From contig JAGDBH010000054.1 in assembly GCA_017959135.1 (NCBI GenBank), positions 1-12,514 of the forward strand: a DNA stretch of 12,514 nucleotides, written 5' to 3'. The DNA is from Succinivibrio sp. Lineage in GTDB: Bacteria; Pseudomonadota; Gammaproteobacteria; Enterobacterales; Succinivibrionaceae. Shown piece by piece: positions 1 through 7,088 of the stretch (positions are counted from its first letter, which is position 1; each line of letters starts with the position of its first letter). Position numbers and translations under genes: made by a program. The notes beneath the pieces are model-generated. The model was not told where the DNA came from. It worked only from the letters and a program-made list of their open reading frames with translations, and did no database searches.

Positions 1-10
1 AAAAGCTCTA

Positions 11-1495
11 TCAGATTCGGTGCAGGAAGAATATCTTCAGTCTGTCCTTTGAGGTATCAGGGAAGATATAGCTTCCAATGATACTGAAGATTAAACCGCA
101 GGCTGTACCGATCACAATATTGTGGAAGGCCATGAATTTAAAGCCGGTTGCCATACACATTGTATAAATGCCAAGACCGAATATGATTCCAAGCAGAGCT
201 CCGCCCGCATTCATCTTTTTCCAGAAAAGTCCCAGAACCAGAGGCCAGAGGAAGGCAGATTCAAGGCCACCGAAGGCAAACAGGTTAACCCACACTACAA
301 TATCCTGTGGATACATGGCTAATAGGATAGCAATAAAACCGATGAATGAAGTAATAAAAATTGTCACAAACTTGTTGTTTGCACTAATTTTTTCCTTCCT
401 GCCTTCTTTTTTATCATTAAGCTGAGAGTAGATGTCAGACACTACAGCTGATGATGCAGAAATCAGAAGAGAGCTTACAGTACTCATGGTTGCAGCCAGC
501 GGTCCGATAATGGTAATTCCAGCCAGAATCGGATGCATGTGGGTCGCAATCAGAACCGGAATAACCGCATCTGTACCATTCTCAGGCAGCTGCAGAATAA
601 CACCTCGTGAGAGCACACCTAAAAGCGTCATGCCGATCATAAGTGCTCCGCAGACAACCGTTGCCACAAACATTGCCATGTGAAGATCACCTGTTGTCTT
701 ATAGGATAAGGCTCTAACCGCAGACTGAGGCAGGGCAACAGTGTAGAATCCAACTAAAAGCCAGGCTGAGAACAGCAGTGAATAAGGCAGAGCACCGTTA
801 GCTGTAACCTTAAGATTTGCAGATATTCCATCCTCGCCGACGTTGGTGTTTCTTATAACCTCCATGATGCTGGCAAGTCCGCCGCCATCTCTGATGATTA
901 CATAGCCCAGGGTAATCATACCGGTTATCATGAGAAATGCACACAGGGTATCGGTAAGTACTACAGCCTTGAATCCGGATGAGGTGTAGATTACGGTAAC
1001 CGAGGCAAAGATCAGAAGTCCAAGCTTGTAATCAAGTCCTGTAATTGCAGTGAAAATCTGTGCTCCGCCGATAAACTGTCCTACAACCATGGCGGTGAAG
1101 AAAATCAGTAGGACGATGGATAGAAGCAGAGTAAGTGATTTGTTGGCATAACGGTAATGAATCACATCAATAATTGTGTATGCCTCAATCTTTCTGCCGA
1201 TGCAGGCAAGTCTTTTTCCTATCAGACCTAGAAGCAGAAAGCCTGTAATGATCTGAGGAGCTGCAAACACAACCCAGCCAAAACCAAGATTCCAGGCAAC
1301 ACCTGGACCTGAGATGAATGAGCTTACAGAACCATAGGTTGCAACCAGTGTCATGGCCAGCACAATACCGCCCAGAGAACGGTTGGCAACAAAATACTCT
1401 TTTTTGAAATTCTCAGCCTTTTTCAGATCTTTTTTGGCGTAGACGCCAATCATAATCATCAGAGCAAGAAAAACGAGAACTGGAACTAGTGTCAT
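11..1495 (-). CDS. panF: Sodium/pantothenate symporter
   Basis: This is an inner-membrane secondary transporter of the sodium:solute symporter (SSS) family that imports pantothenate, the coenzyme A precursor, with Na+. The 494-residue protein is hydrophobic throughout, with about a dozen membrane segments, and is close to the roughly 483 residues of E. coli PanF. Recognisable PanF stretches are the RS-GGIVLAMTL-ATY...SSF-GPG block at residues 39-65, QFIGGA at 140-145, and NLFAFGGLESAFLWPLVLG at 404-422. Residues 24-33 form a charged loop after the first helix. The ATG directly follows the yhdT stop (TAAATG on the minus strand), and a GGAAGA Shine-Dalgarno lies in the last yhdT codons, so translation is probably coupled. 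The gene is complete, with its TGA at the left edge of the window. Recognised from family resemblance; other SSS members are less likely because yhdT precedes it. Confidence 0.93.
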   Translation of the reverse strand: MTLVPVLVFLALMIMIGVYAKKDLKKAENFKKEYFVANRSLGGIVLAMTLVATYGSVSSFISGPGVAWNLGFGWVVFAAPQIITGFLLLGLIGKRLACIGRKIEAYTIIDVIHYRYANKSLTLLLSIVLLIFFTAMVVGQFIGGAQIFTAITGLDYKLGLLIFASVTVIYTSSGFKAVVLTDTLCAFLMITGMITLGYVIIRDGGGLASIMEVIRNTNVGEDGISANLKVTANGALPYSLLFSAWLLVGFYTVALPQSAVRALSYKTTGDLHMAMFVATVVCGALMIGMTLLGVLSRGVILQLPENGTDAVIPVLIATHMHPILAGITIIGPLAATMSTVSSLLISASSAVVSDIYSQLNDKKEGRKEKISANNKFVTIFITSFIGFIAILLAMYPQDIVVWVNLFAFGGLESAFLWPLVLGLFWKKMNAGGALLGIIFGLGIYTMCMATGFKFMAFHNIVIGTACGLIFSIIGSYIFPDTSKDRLKIFFLHRI

Positions 1496-1753
1496 TTATT
1501 TATCTTCCAAATCAAAGTCTTTCATAAAGTATTTAATCAGCACAGCGACTCCAACAACAGAGAGCAGGTATCCTCCAATGCAGGAGACCACAAACCACAG
1601 TGGCATCTGCCATAGAGTTGCCTGACAGTTCTGCAGGATAAAAATTGCTCCCCAGAAAAATACAAATATCACCACAGAAAGGATAAGCGTATAGAGTGCT
1701 TCCTTATCCATCTGTACAAATTTCTTTGCATAATGATTGTGTTTACTGTTCAT
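1496..1753 (-). CDS. yhdT: YhdT family small membrane protein, panF partner
   Basis: This 85-residue inner-membrane protein of the YhdT (DUF997) family has no known biochemical role but is typically encoded immediately upstream of panF, as here. Two membrane segments are visible at about residues 20-41 and 52-75. A charged N-terminus precedes them, and the C-terminus is short and acidic (residues 77-85, containing DFDLED), resembling the E. coli YhdT ending. I chose the ATG at 1753 rather than a TTG two codons upstream. The only ribosome-binding candidate, a weak GAG, lies seven bases before this ATG and is too close to the TTG. Its stop codon touches the panF start codon. An accessory or stabilising role for PanF is inference from gene order only. 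Confidence 0.85.
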   Translation of the reverse strand: MNSKHNHYAKKFVQMDKEALYTLILSVVIFVFFWGAIFILQNCQATLWQMPLWFVVSCIGGYLLSVVGVAVLIKYFMKDFDLEDK

Positions 1754-1842
1754 AGTCAAACTCGATTTAAAACAAAAAAATTGTTAATAATCCTTAGTCT
1801 GTGTTACCTGACTTTTACTGAAAGTTTAGGTGATTATAGAAG

Positions 1843-1876
1843 AAAAAAAGCAGCTAATTTGTTTTTTAGCTGCTTT
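1843..1876 (-). terminator. Rho-independent terminator after galU
   Basis: Inverted repeat AAAGCAGCTAA (1847-1857) / TTAGCTGCTTT (1866-1876), an 11-bp perfect stem with an 8-base loop. Read on the minus strand the stem is followed by an unbroken T-run from the A-tract at 1843-1849. It lies 17 bases beyond the galU stop, in the right orientation to end the galU transcript before yhdT. Confidence 0.85.
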
Positions 1877-1893
1877 CTGTAAAAAACACTGTT

Positions 1894-2802
1894 TTATTTA
1901 AGCAGTTTTTTTACAAAATCCTTTAAAGCAGGAGCTAAATCAGGATTTCTCATAGCATATTCGATAAAGGTTTCAACATAACCCAGCTTGTTACCGCAGT
2001 CATGTGATTTACCGACGATATTATAAGCCTCGATATCCATCATCTGCATCAGAATCTCGATGGTATCTGTCAGCTGGAACTCGCCACCGGCACCAATAGG
2101 AGTCTTCTTGAACAGTGACCAGATTTCTGCTGGCAAGACATAACGACCAACAACGGCAAGATCAGATGGTGCCTCATCCTGCTTTGGCTTTTCAACCATA
2201 TCTTGGATCTTGCATGACTCACCAGGCTTTAACACCTTACCCTCAATGTCTACAATACCGTAGCTTGAAACACTCTCGTGAGGTACCTTCTCAACCATAA
2301 TCTGAGGTGCACCGGTTGCCTCAAACTTTCTAACCATTGCAGACAGGTTGTCTTTCTTAAGATCTGATGCCATGTCATCAATGATTACATCAGGAAGAAT
2401 AACTGCAAAAGGATTCTTTCCTACGATAGGGAAGGCACATGAGATTGCGTGAGCCAGACCCTTTGATTCACCCTGACGTACATTCAGAATTGAAACATCA
2501 CTAGGAATGATGTTCTGAATTTCTGCCAGAAGCTGTCTTTTAACACGTTTTTCTAGTGTTGCTTCCAGCTCGAAAGAAGTATCGAAGTGGTTTTCAATGG
2601 CATTCTTTGAAGCGTGAGTTACCAGAACGATGTTTTTAATATTTGCCTCAATTGCCTCGTTTACAACGTACTGAATCAGAGGCTTGTCTACCAGCGGAAT
2701 CATCTCCTTTGGAATAGCCTTGGTTGCTGGTAATAAACGGGTACCCAGTCCTGCAACCGGGATCACTGCATACTTAATATTTCCGTAATTCTGATCTGGC
2801 AT
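1894..2802 (-). CDS. galU: UTP--glucose-1-phosphate uridylyltransferase
   Basis: This cytoplasmic enzyme makes UDP-glucose from UTP and glucose-1-phosphate, feeding lipopolysaccharide, capsule and galactose metabolism. The 302-residue length equals that of E. coli GalU. The nucleotidyltransferase signature is intact: [16 protein letters not shown] at 13-28 with the G-x-G-T-R nucleotide loop, followed by PKEM at 31-34 and LVDKPLIQY. Further family motifs are the ILPDV acidic metal/nucleotide site, the EKPK block, GRYVLP and [10 protein letters not shown]. The start is supported by GGAG seven bases upstream of the ATG. It begins 18 bases after the yciB stop and is probably co-transcribed with it. 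A Rho-independent terminator follows. Nothing is missing. The paralogous GalF is less likely because all catalytic motifs are present. Confidence 0.95.
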   Translation of the reverse strand: MPDQNYGNIKYAVIPVAGLGTRLLPATKAIPKEMIPLVDKPLIQYVVNEAIEANIKNIVLVTHASKNAIENHFDTSFELEATLEKRVKRQLLAEIQNIIPSDVSILNVRQGESKGLAHAISCAFPIVGKNPFAVILPDVIIDDMASDLKKDNLSAMVRKFEATGAPQIMVEKVPHESVSSYGIVDIEGKVLKPGESCKIQDMVEKPKQDEAPSDLAVVGRYVLPAEIWSLFKKTPIGAGGEFQLTDTIEILMQMMDIEAYNIVGKSHDCGNKLGYVETFIEYAMRNPDLAPALKDFVKKLLK

Positions 2803-2820
2803 TTTATTACTCCAAATATT

Positions 2821-3402
2821 TTATTTTTCTAGGTTTTTCATTATGTCTGGATATTTTTTTAATAGCACAAAGCCGCAGATTAACGCAAAAATACCATTTA
2901 AAATTGCGTTTCCAAAGGTTTTGTAGTCAACCCAGATTTCTTCTGCCTCTACCTCGGTTACACCGATTAGTGCTGGAAGGTAGAATGCGATAACGATATT
3001 TAAAAGGCCTGCTGCTACAAAGAAAACCATCCACCATACACTTAGAGTGTTATAGGCTTCCTGAGGCAGTGGCAGCTCTTTTTCAAACAGGAAGGCAAAT
3101 GGATTTTTCTTCAGGATAAACTGGAACACAAAAATAGTTGCTGCAAACAGGAAGTTTACTACTGTAACCTTCCACTTGATGATTGAAGGATCATTCAGAA
3201 GTACTGTTGGCAGACCGAACAGCAGTACAGCTGCAACTAAAAAAATCTGCATTCTTGAAAGCTGCTTTGTCATTGCATATTCAACAGCAGTCGCAATAAT
3301 GCAGGCTACAACAATTACAGCTGTAGATAAAATCAGATTAGATGTCATTTTGTAGGTTATAAACCATAAAATGACAGGTAGAAACTGTAATACTTTTAAC
3401 AT
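2821..3402 (-). CDS. yciB: YciB / septation protein A family membrane protein
   Basis: This inner-membrane protein of the YciB (IspZ, septation protein A) family has been linked in other bacteria to cell-envelope synthesis and division. The 193-residue sequence shows the family hallmarks: FLPVILWFITYK at the N-terminus, NDPSIIKWKVTVVNFLFA at about 70-87, KELPLP at 108-113, and W-MVFF-AAGL-NI-IAFYLP at about 123-143. Five membrane segments can be seen. Compared with the 179-residue E. coli protein as I recall it, there is an acidic insert of about 11 residues at 144-155 between the last two helices. TAGGA five bases before the ATG supports the start. It sits between an uncharacterised secreted-protein gene (33 bases upstream) and galU (18 bases downstream), all on one strand with no terminator between, so an operon is likely. 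Confidence 0.92.
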   Translation of the reverse strand: MLKVLQFLPVILWFITYKMTSNLILSTAVIVVACIIATAVEYAMTKQLSRMQIFLVAAVLLFGLPTVLLNDPSIIKWKVTVVNFLFAATIFVFQFILKKNPFAFLFEKELPLPQEAYNTLSVWWMVFFVAAGLLNIVIAFYLPALIGVTEVEAEEIWVDYKTFGNAILNGIFALICGFVLLKKYPDIMKNLEK

Positions 3403-3435
3403 GTTATTCCTAATTTATGTTGTGACTGCCGTTGC

Positions 3436-4269
3436 TTACTGAACGGAGTTCTGTATCTGTTCAGAGCCTTGTGTGTTAGTAACCTCATTCTGAGGAGCTC
3501 TGGTTTCATTTTGTGCAGAAGTTATTTTATCATCAGATTGCACTGTTTTGGTATTCTGTTTCTGATTAAGTTCCTGATCAAGCTGTTCCTTGGTCAGTAA
3601 ATCATTAACCTTTAGTACAGGCGGCTCCATTCTTGAGTAGAAGATACCCTTGTTATCAGCCTTGATGATTTTAATCTGCTCATCTAAAAATCTGATTTCA
3701 TCTCCGAAACTCAGATCATAACTTAAGGTTGGTTTTGAAATGGTGGAGCAGTCATTAACTGCAAATTTTAAAGTATTGCCGTCGCGACCGAAGTAAACCA
3801 GTGATGGGGCACAAAGACCTTCAGTGGTATGACTTTTCTTGGTTACCACATAGCTTATGGAATCATCGACGGCACAGGAATTTACTTTCAGCGCAGACTT
3901 TACGCATAGTGTCTTTGGGGTCTGTTTTCTTATGACAAGATAATCAATCGGATCACAGACTGAGCAGCTTTTTACTTTCTGACCAGCCCCGTTGTCAGTT
4001 GAAAATAAAACCTCTTCAGCATCTATCTGAAGTGCTCTGTATTCTCCCTGAGGGATGGTAATTGCGTTCGATACTGTATCAAATGGAATTATCAGATAAT
4101 GATTGGTGCAGGTTTCATCTGCAATCTTCAGAGATGAGCCCACCGCAGCAAATGCGGTTTCATTTGTTTTAGGTCTGTAGGAAAGATTGCATACGCTTAT
4201 CTCAGATGCGTCTGCAGCTCCACAGAAGGATAATGCTAAAGGTATAAGTAATAAAGACACTATTTTCAT
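3436..4269 (-). CDS. Secreted cysteine-rich protein of unknown function with internal repeats
   Basis: I do not recognise this gene. The 277-residue product starts with a signal peptide (hydrophobic residues 3-18, AxA-type cleavage near 19-21); a cysteine at 16 does not fit a lipobox. The mature part has eight cysteines (27, 54, 102, 105, 122, 132, 153, 174), an even number that suits disulfide pairing in the periplasm. Two tandem units align well: 101-122 (SC-V-DPI-YLV..K....LC) and 131-153 (SC-VDDSISYVV..K....LC). A weaker cognate begins at 53. Residues 180-222 look like beta-strands, and the last 55 residues are a Q/N/T/E-rich, probably disordered tail. I chose the ATG at 4269 because it starts the signal peptide; an upstream TTG at 4302 is possible but would add 11 residues ahead of it. 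There is no Shine-Dalgarno. It is followed closely by yciB and galU. A role in the envelope is inferred from export and neighbours. Confidence 0.7.
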   Translation of the reverse strand: MKIVSLLLIPLALSFCGAADASEISVCNLSYRPKTNETAFAAVGSSLKIADETCTNHYLIIPFDTVSNAITIPQGEYRALQIDAEEVLFSTDNGAGQKVKSCSVCDPIDYLVIRKQTPKTLCVKSALKVNSCAVDDSISYVVTKKSHTTEGLCAPSLVYFGRDGNTLKFAVNDCSTISKPTLSYDLSFGDEIRFLDEQIKIIKADNKGIFYSRMEPPVLKVNDLLTKEQLDQELNQKQNTKTVQSDDKITSAQNETRAPQNEVTNTQGSEQIQNSVQ

Positions 4270-4277
4270 ATGACTGT

Positions 4278-4283
4278 AGTATA
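4278..4283 (-). promoter_or_regulatory. Extended -10 promoter, possibly giving a leaderless mRNA
   Basis: On the minus strand the sequence TGATATACT is an extended -10 (TGnTATAxT). A start about seven bases downstream falls at roughly 4271, only one or two bases before the ATG at 4269. No Shine-Dalgarno is present, and no convincing -35 box was seen. A leaderless or near-leaderless transcript for the cysteine-rich gene is inference. Confidence 0.4.
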
Positions 4284-4360
4284 TCAAACTTACCCGTAAC
4301 AAAAATGAAACGCAGATTAAAGAAAATCAATAATTTTTTGATTCTTAGAGAAAAATCAAG

Positions 4361-4387
4361 AAAACCACGGTATTTCTCCGTGGTTTT
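4361..4387 (-). terminator. Rho-independent terminator after the RimK-like ligase operon
   Basis: Perfect 10-bp inverted repeat AAAACCACGG (4361-4370) / CCGTGGTTTT (4378-4387) with a 7-base loop. On the minus strand it is followed by TTTT, CTTGA and a second T-run. It begins five bases past the ligase stop codon and separates this operon from the cysteine-rich gene downstream. Confidence 0.8.
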
Positions 4388-4392
4388 GGGGA

Positions 4393-5388
4393 TTATTCGT
4401 TGAAAACACCAAAGTGTTCCATTGAGAATGCGACTCTCTCCTTGATTGAGAGTCGATGTTTCTTGGTGATTGCTTCAATCAGTCGCAGTCTTGGCAGAAG
4501 TCCTGCGTTGTTACAGGTCTGAATTGCAAGACCAGGACGGGCATTAAGCTCAAGAAGCATTGGGCCTCTGTCTCTATCAAGAACGATATCTGTTCCGATA
4601 TAGCCAAGTCCTGACATGTCATAGCAGGATGATGCCAGCTCTAAAACCTGATGCCAGTGAGGTACCTTTAGCAGACTCAAATCCTTGTCGGTATCAGGAT
4701 GAATTGAAACAGGCTCGTTGAACTGTACGGCACGAACTGCACGTCCGGTTCTCAGACAGATACCAACACCCACGGCTCCCTGATGCAGATTTGCCTTTCC
4801 ATCGGATGCTGCAGTTGAAAGTCTCATCATACTCATGATAGGGAAGCCCTGGAACACAATCACACGTGTATCAGGAACACCATCATAGCTGTAGCCTGAG
4901 AAAACATTATCAAAGTGAATCAGATCCTCAATCAGGGCGATATCCTGTTTTCCACCTAATGAGAAAAGACCAGCCAGAATATTGGTGATATGTCTTTTTA
5001 GTTCATGAGTAGGAATTTCCTGACCTGAAGCCTTAATAAAGTTACCTGAGGTCTTTGATCTGTCCTTGATAACCAGAATTCCCTTACCGCCTGAACCGTG
5101 AGCAGGCTTGATACAGAACTCTGTATGGTCTCCGATAATATTGAAGATGTCCTCAACCTGATGCTGATTCTCGACAGAACCGATAAGTACAGGTGTATTT
5201 ACATGGTTTTCAAGAGCAATCTTTTTGGTTAAAAGCTTGTTATCAACCAGAGGAAACAGGGAACGCTTGTTGTATCTGCCAATATAATTGACATTACGCT
5301 GGTTCATTCCCATGATACCGTCGTCTCTCATTTCAAATGGAGACGCATAACGGTTTTTAAAATCTTTTAACTTTTTAAGAAGATCCAT
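4393..5388 (-). CDS. RimK-like ATP-grasp ligase (alpha-L-glutamate ligase-like)
   Basis: A cytoplasmic ATP-grasp amide ligase resembling RimK, which adds glutamates to the C-terminus of a protein or small molecule through an acyl-phosphate intermediate; the substrate of this branch is not known to me. The 331-residue protein carries an ATP-grasp nucleotide loop at 94-103 (KPAHGSGGKG), acidic and Asn metal ligands in DIVLD (267-271) and LELNARPG (279-286, E280 and N282), and a basic N-terminal section with GMNQRN at 27-32 typical of this sub-family. All core catalytic residues appear intact. Its ATG overlaps the stop of the membrane-transglutaminase gene by one base (TAATG), which indicates translational coupling. 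It is the last gene of a three-gene operon with a retropepsin-like protease, a conserved association described in comparative genomics of ATP-grasp peptide-modifying systems. A true RimK is less likely given the partners and distinct N-terminus. Confidence 0.85.
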   Translation of the reverse strand: MDLLKKLKDFKNRYASPFEMRDDGIMGMNQRNVNYIGRYNKRSLFPLVDNKLLTKKIALENHVNTPVLIGSVENQHQVEDIFNIIGDHTEFCIKPAHGSGGKGILVIKDRSKTSGNFIKASGQEIPTHELKRHITNILAGLFSLGGKQDIALIEDLIHFDNVFSGYSYDGVPDTRVIVFQGFPIMSMMRLSTAASDGKANLHQGAVGVGICLRTGRAVRAVQFNEPVSIHPDTDKDLSLLKVPHWHQVLELASSCYDMSGLGYIGTDIVLDRDRGPMLLELNARPGLAIQTCNNAGLLPRLRLIEAITKKHRLSIKERVAFSMEHFGVFNE

Positions 5389-7064
5389 TATTCATGATCC
5401 TTCTTTGTTTCTTCCTCTTCAACCATGTGCTGAGCCTGTTTCTTCCAGGTTCTGTAGGTATTATGAGGATCAGCCTTAATCTCTTTTAATTCTTCCTTTA
5501 GTCTTACAGCCTCAAGCTCGGTTTCATCACCGTTTCTGAAGTTCTTGATCTGTACTGCAAGTGGCTTGAATCTCTTCATCTCAGACAGTCTGAAGCCGGT
5601 ATAGTTACCCATAATCAGAACTAAAGCCAGAAGAATCAGCTGCAGACCTAAGAAGTTGAAGCTTAGGTGCTGGATAAAGAAGCTGCTCATAGACAGGTAT
5701 GCACATACTGCAACAAACAGTGAACCGCCACCCTGCTTGATAACTTCCTTATAGCCTTCCTCTTCCCACAGAATACTCATTCTCTCAATTGTCCATGACA
5801 GAATAATCATAGGGAAGAATGTAATCTTAACACCCTCGGTAAGACCGATCTTATAGGTAAAGAATGAAATGAATCCAATCAGCGCAATAACTGTGATAAT
5901 AACTGCCGAAATTCTGGCTACAAGCAGCAGATTCAGGTGCGACAGCCAGGAGCGTACTATCAGACCAACACCTACAATGGATATGAAACCAATCAGACCA
6001 ATCCATAGTGAAGTCTGAAGGAATGACATGGCAATCAGAACAGGCATGAAGGTACCGGAGGTCTTGATACCAACAATAACACGAAGGAATACAACGATAA
6101 CCACACCGATAGGAAGCAGAAGCAGAGACTTGAACAGTGACTGCTCTTCAACTGGAAGTGCCTGAAGAGAGAATGGAATCAGCTCTTCACCTGCAGCCAT
6201 ATCGATATTTGCCTTTCTGTTACCGGCTTCAATAGCACTTACAGAGTTGCTGATAGTGGTGAAGCTTACAGATGCATGCTTACCGCCTGCAACATCAAGA
6301 AGAGAGGTGCCGTTATCAGTCCAGATAATCTGGTTTTTCTTTAGACCGCTGTGGCCGTTCTTTGGATCAAAAATCTTGTATTCGGTCTTGTCAAAAACTG
6401 CTACATAGTTGTGTAGTCTCTGATTTCTTCTGCCGTCTTTAAGATCAAGCACACCCACGGTTCTTGCATGAACATGACCAAGATTCAGAATGTGAACCAC
6501 AAGCTCTGGCTTTGAATATTTTGATAAAAGCAGAGAAGTGATCTCATTATCAAGTGAAAGTTCATGAATAATCTGGTTTGCAAATGAGTATGGATTTGAG
6601 CTTCTTGAGCCTGCGACTGATGCAATCTCTCTCATTGCAGTTGCATATGGTTCAGCCTCAACGTTCTCAATTAAGGCTGGAACAATCATTGAGCTTTCCT
6701 GTGATTTCTCATCAACAAGAATATCTGCAGTATAGTAAAGGATCTGTAGGCCCTGAGGATTTCTCTTGGTCCATTCTACAAAGGTGGTGCCGTCTTTCTT
6801 TACATAGTTAACACCGTAGCCAAGAGATGCTGTGTTCTGCTGCAGCTGGGTGAAGCCAGGCTGTACAGCTGGCAGTGAAAGCTTAACTTCACTAGCCTCG
6901 CCAATATTCGGCTCAAATTCAACCTTAGCCTCTACTGTCCAGATTTCTCTGGCAAGATTAGGAACGAATGGGACATTGAAGGTGATTCTCTGATAGGCAA
7001 TCAGCAGAATACCTGCAAGGAAAAGAATTGCTGTAACAAAATAAAATAATCCGCGGGAAACCAT
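5388..7064 (-). CDS. Inactive transglutaminase domain fused to C-terminal membrane helices
   Basis: A 558-residue inner-membrane protein. An N-terminal membrane anchor (about 5-24) is followed by a large extracytoplasmic region, a transglutaminase-like fold at about 140-240, and six or seven membrane helices between 311 and 489; a charged cytoplasmic tail (490-558) is rich in K and E. In the transglutaminase part, the ARTVGV strand, LHNYVAVF (His218) and IFDPKNG (Asp233) match the fold and two members of the catalytic triad. The region expected to hold the nucleophile, around 181-192, has no cysteine, so the domain is probably a binding rather than catalytic module. This agrees with the known family of inactive transglutaminases fused to 7TM domains. 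AAGGA five bases before the ATG supports the start. It begins 24 bases after the protease gene and overlaps the ligase gene, suggesting the products form one pathway or complex at the membrane. The substrate is unknown. Confidence 0.85.
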   Translation of the reverse strand: MVSRGLFYFVTAILFLAGILLIAYQRITFNVPFVPNLAREIWTVEAKVEFEPNIGEASEVKLSLPAVQPGFTQLQQNTASLGYGVNYVKKDGTTFVEWTKRNPQGLQILYYTADILVDEKSQESSMIVPALIENVEAEPYATAMREIASVAGSRSSNPYSFANQIIHELSLDNEITSLLLSKYSKPELVVHILNLGHVHARTVGVLDLKDGRRNQRLHNYVAVFDKTEYKIFDPKNGHSGLKKNQIIWTDNGTSLLDVAGGKHASVSFTTISNSVSAIEAGNRKANIDMAAGEELIPFSLQALPVEEQSLFKSLLLLPIGVVIVVFLRVIVGIKTSGTFMPVLIAMSFLQTSLWIGLIGFISIVGVGLIVRSWLSHLNLLLVARISAVIITVIALIGFISFFTYKIGLTEGVKITFFPMIILSWTIERMSILWEEEGYKEVIKQGGGSLFVAVCAYLSMSSFFIQHLSFNFLGLQLILLALVLIMGNYTGFRLSEMKRFKPLAVQIKNFRNGDETELEAVRLKEELKEIKADPHNTYRTWKKQAQHMVEEEETKKDHE

Positions 7065-7088
7065 TTTTTATCCTTGATAATCAGTATA

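Noticed and set aside
432-683. Plus-strand open frames inside panF
   Set aside because: They mirror the transporter codons in antisense, have no start signals and resemble no family.
4320-4360. FNR-like half sites (TTGAT / ATCAA) between the cysteine-rich gene and the ligase terminator
   Set aside because: The spacing and orientation do not match the TTGAT-4-ATCAA arrangement; they look like chance in AT-rich DNA.
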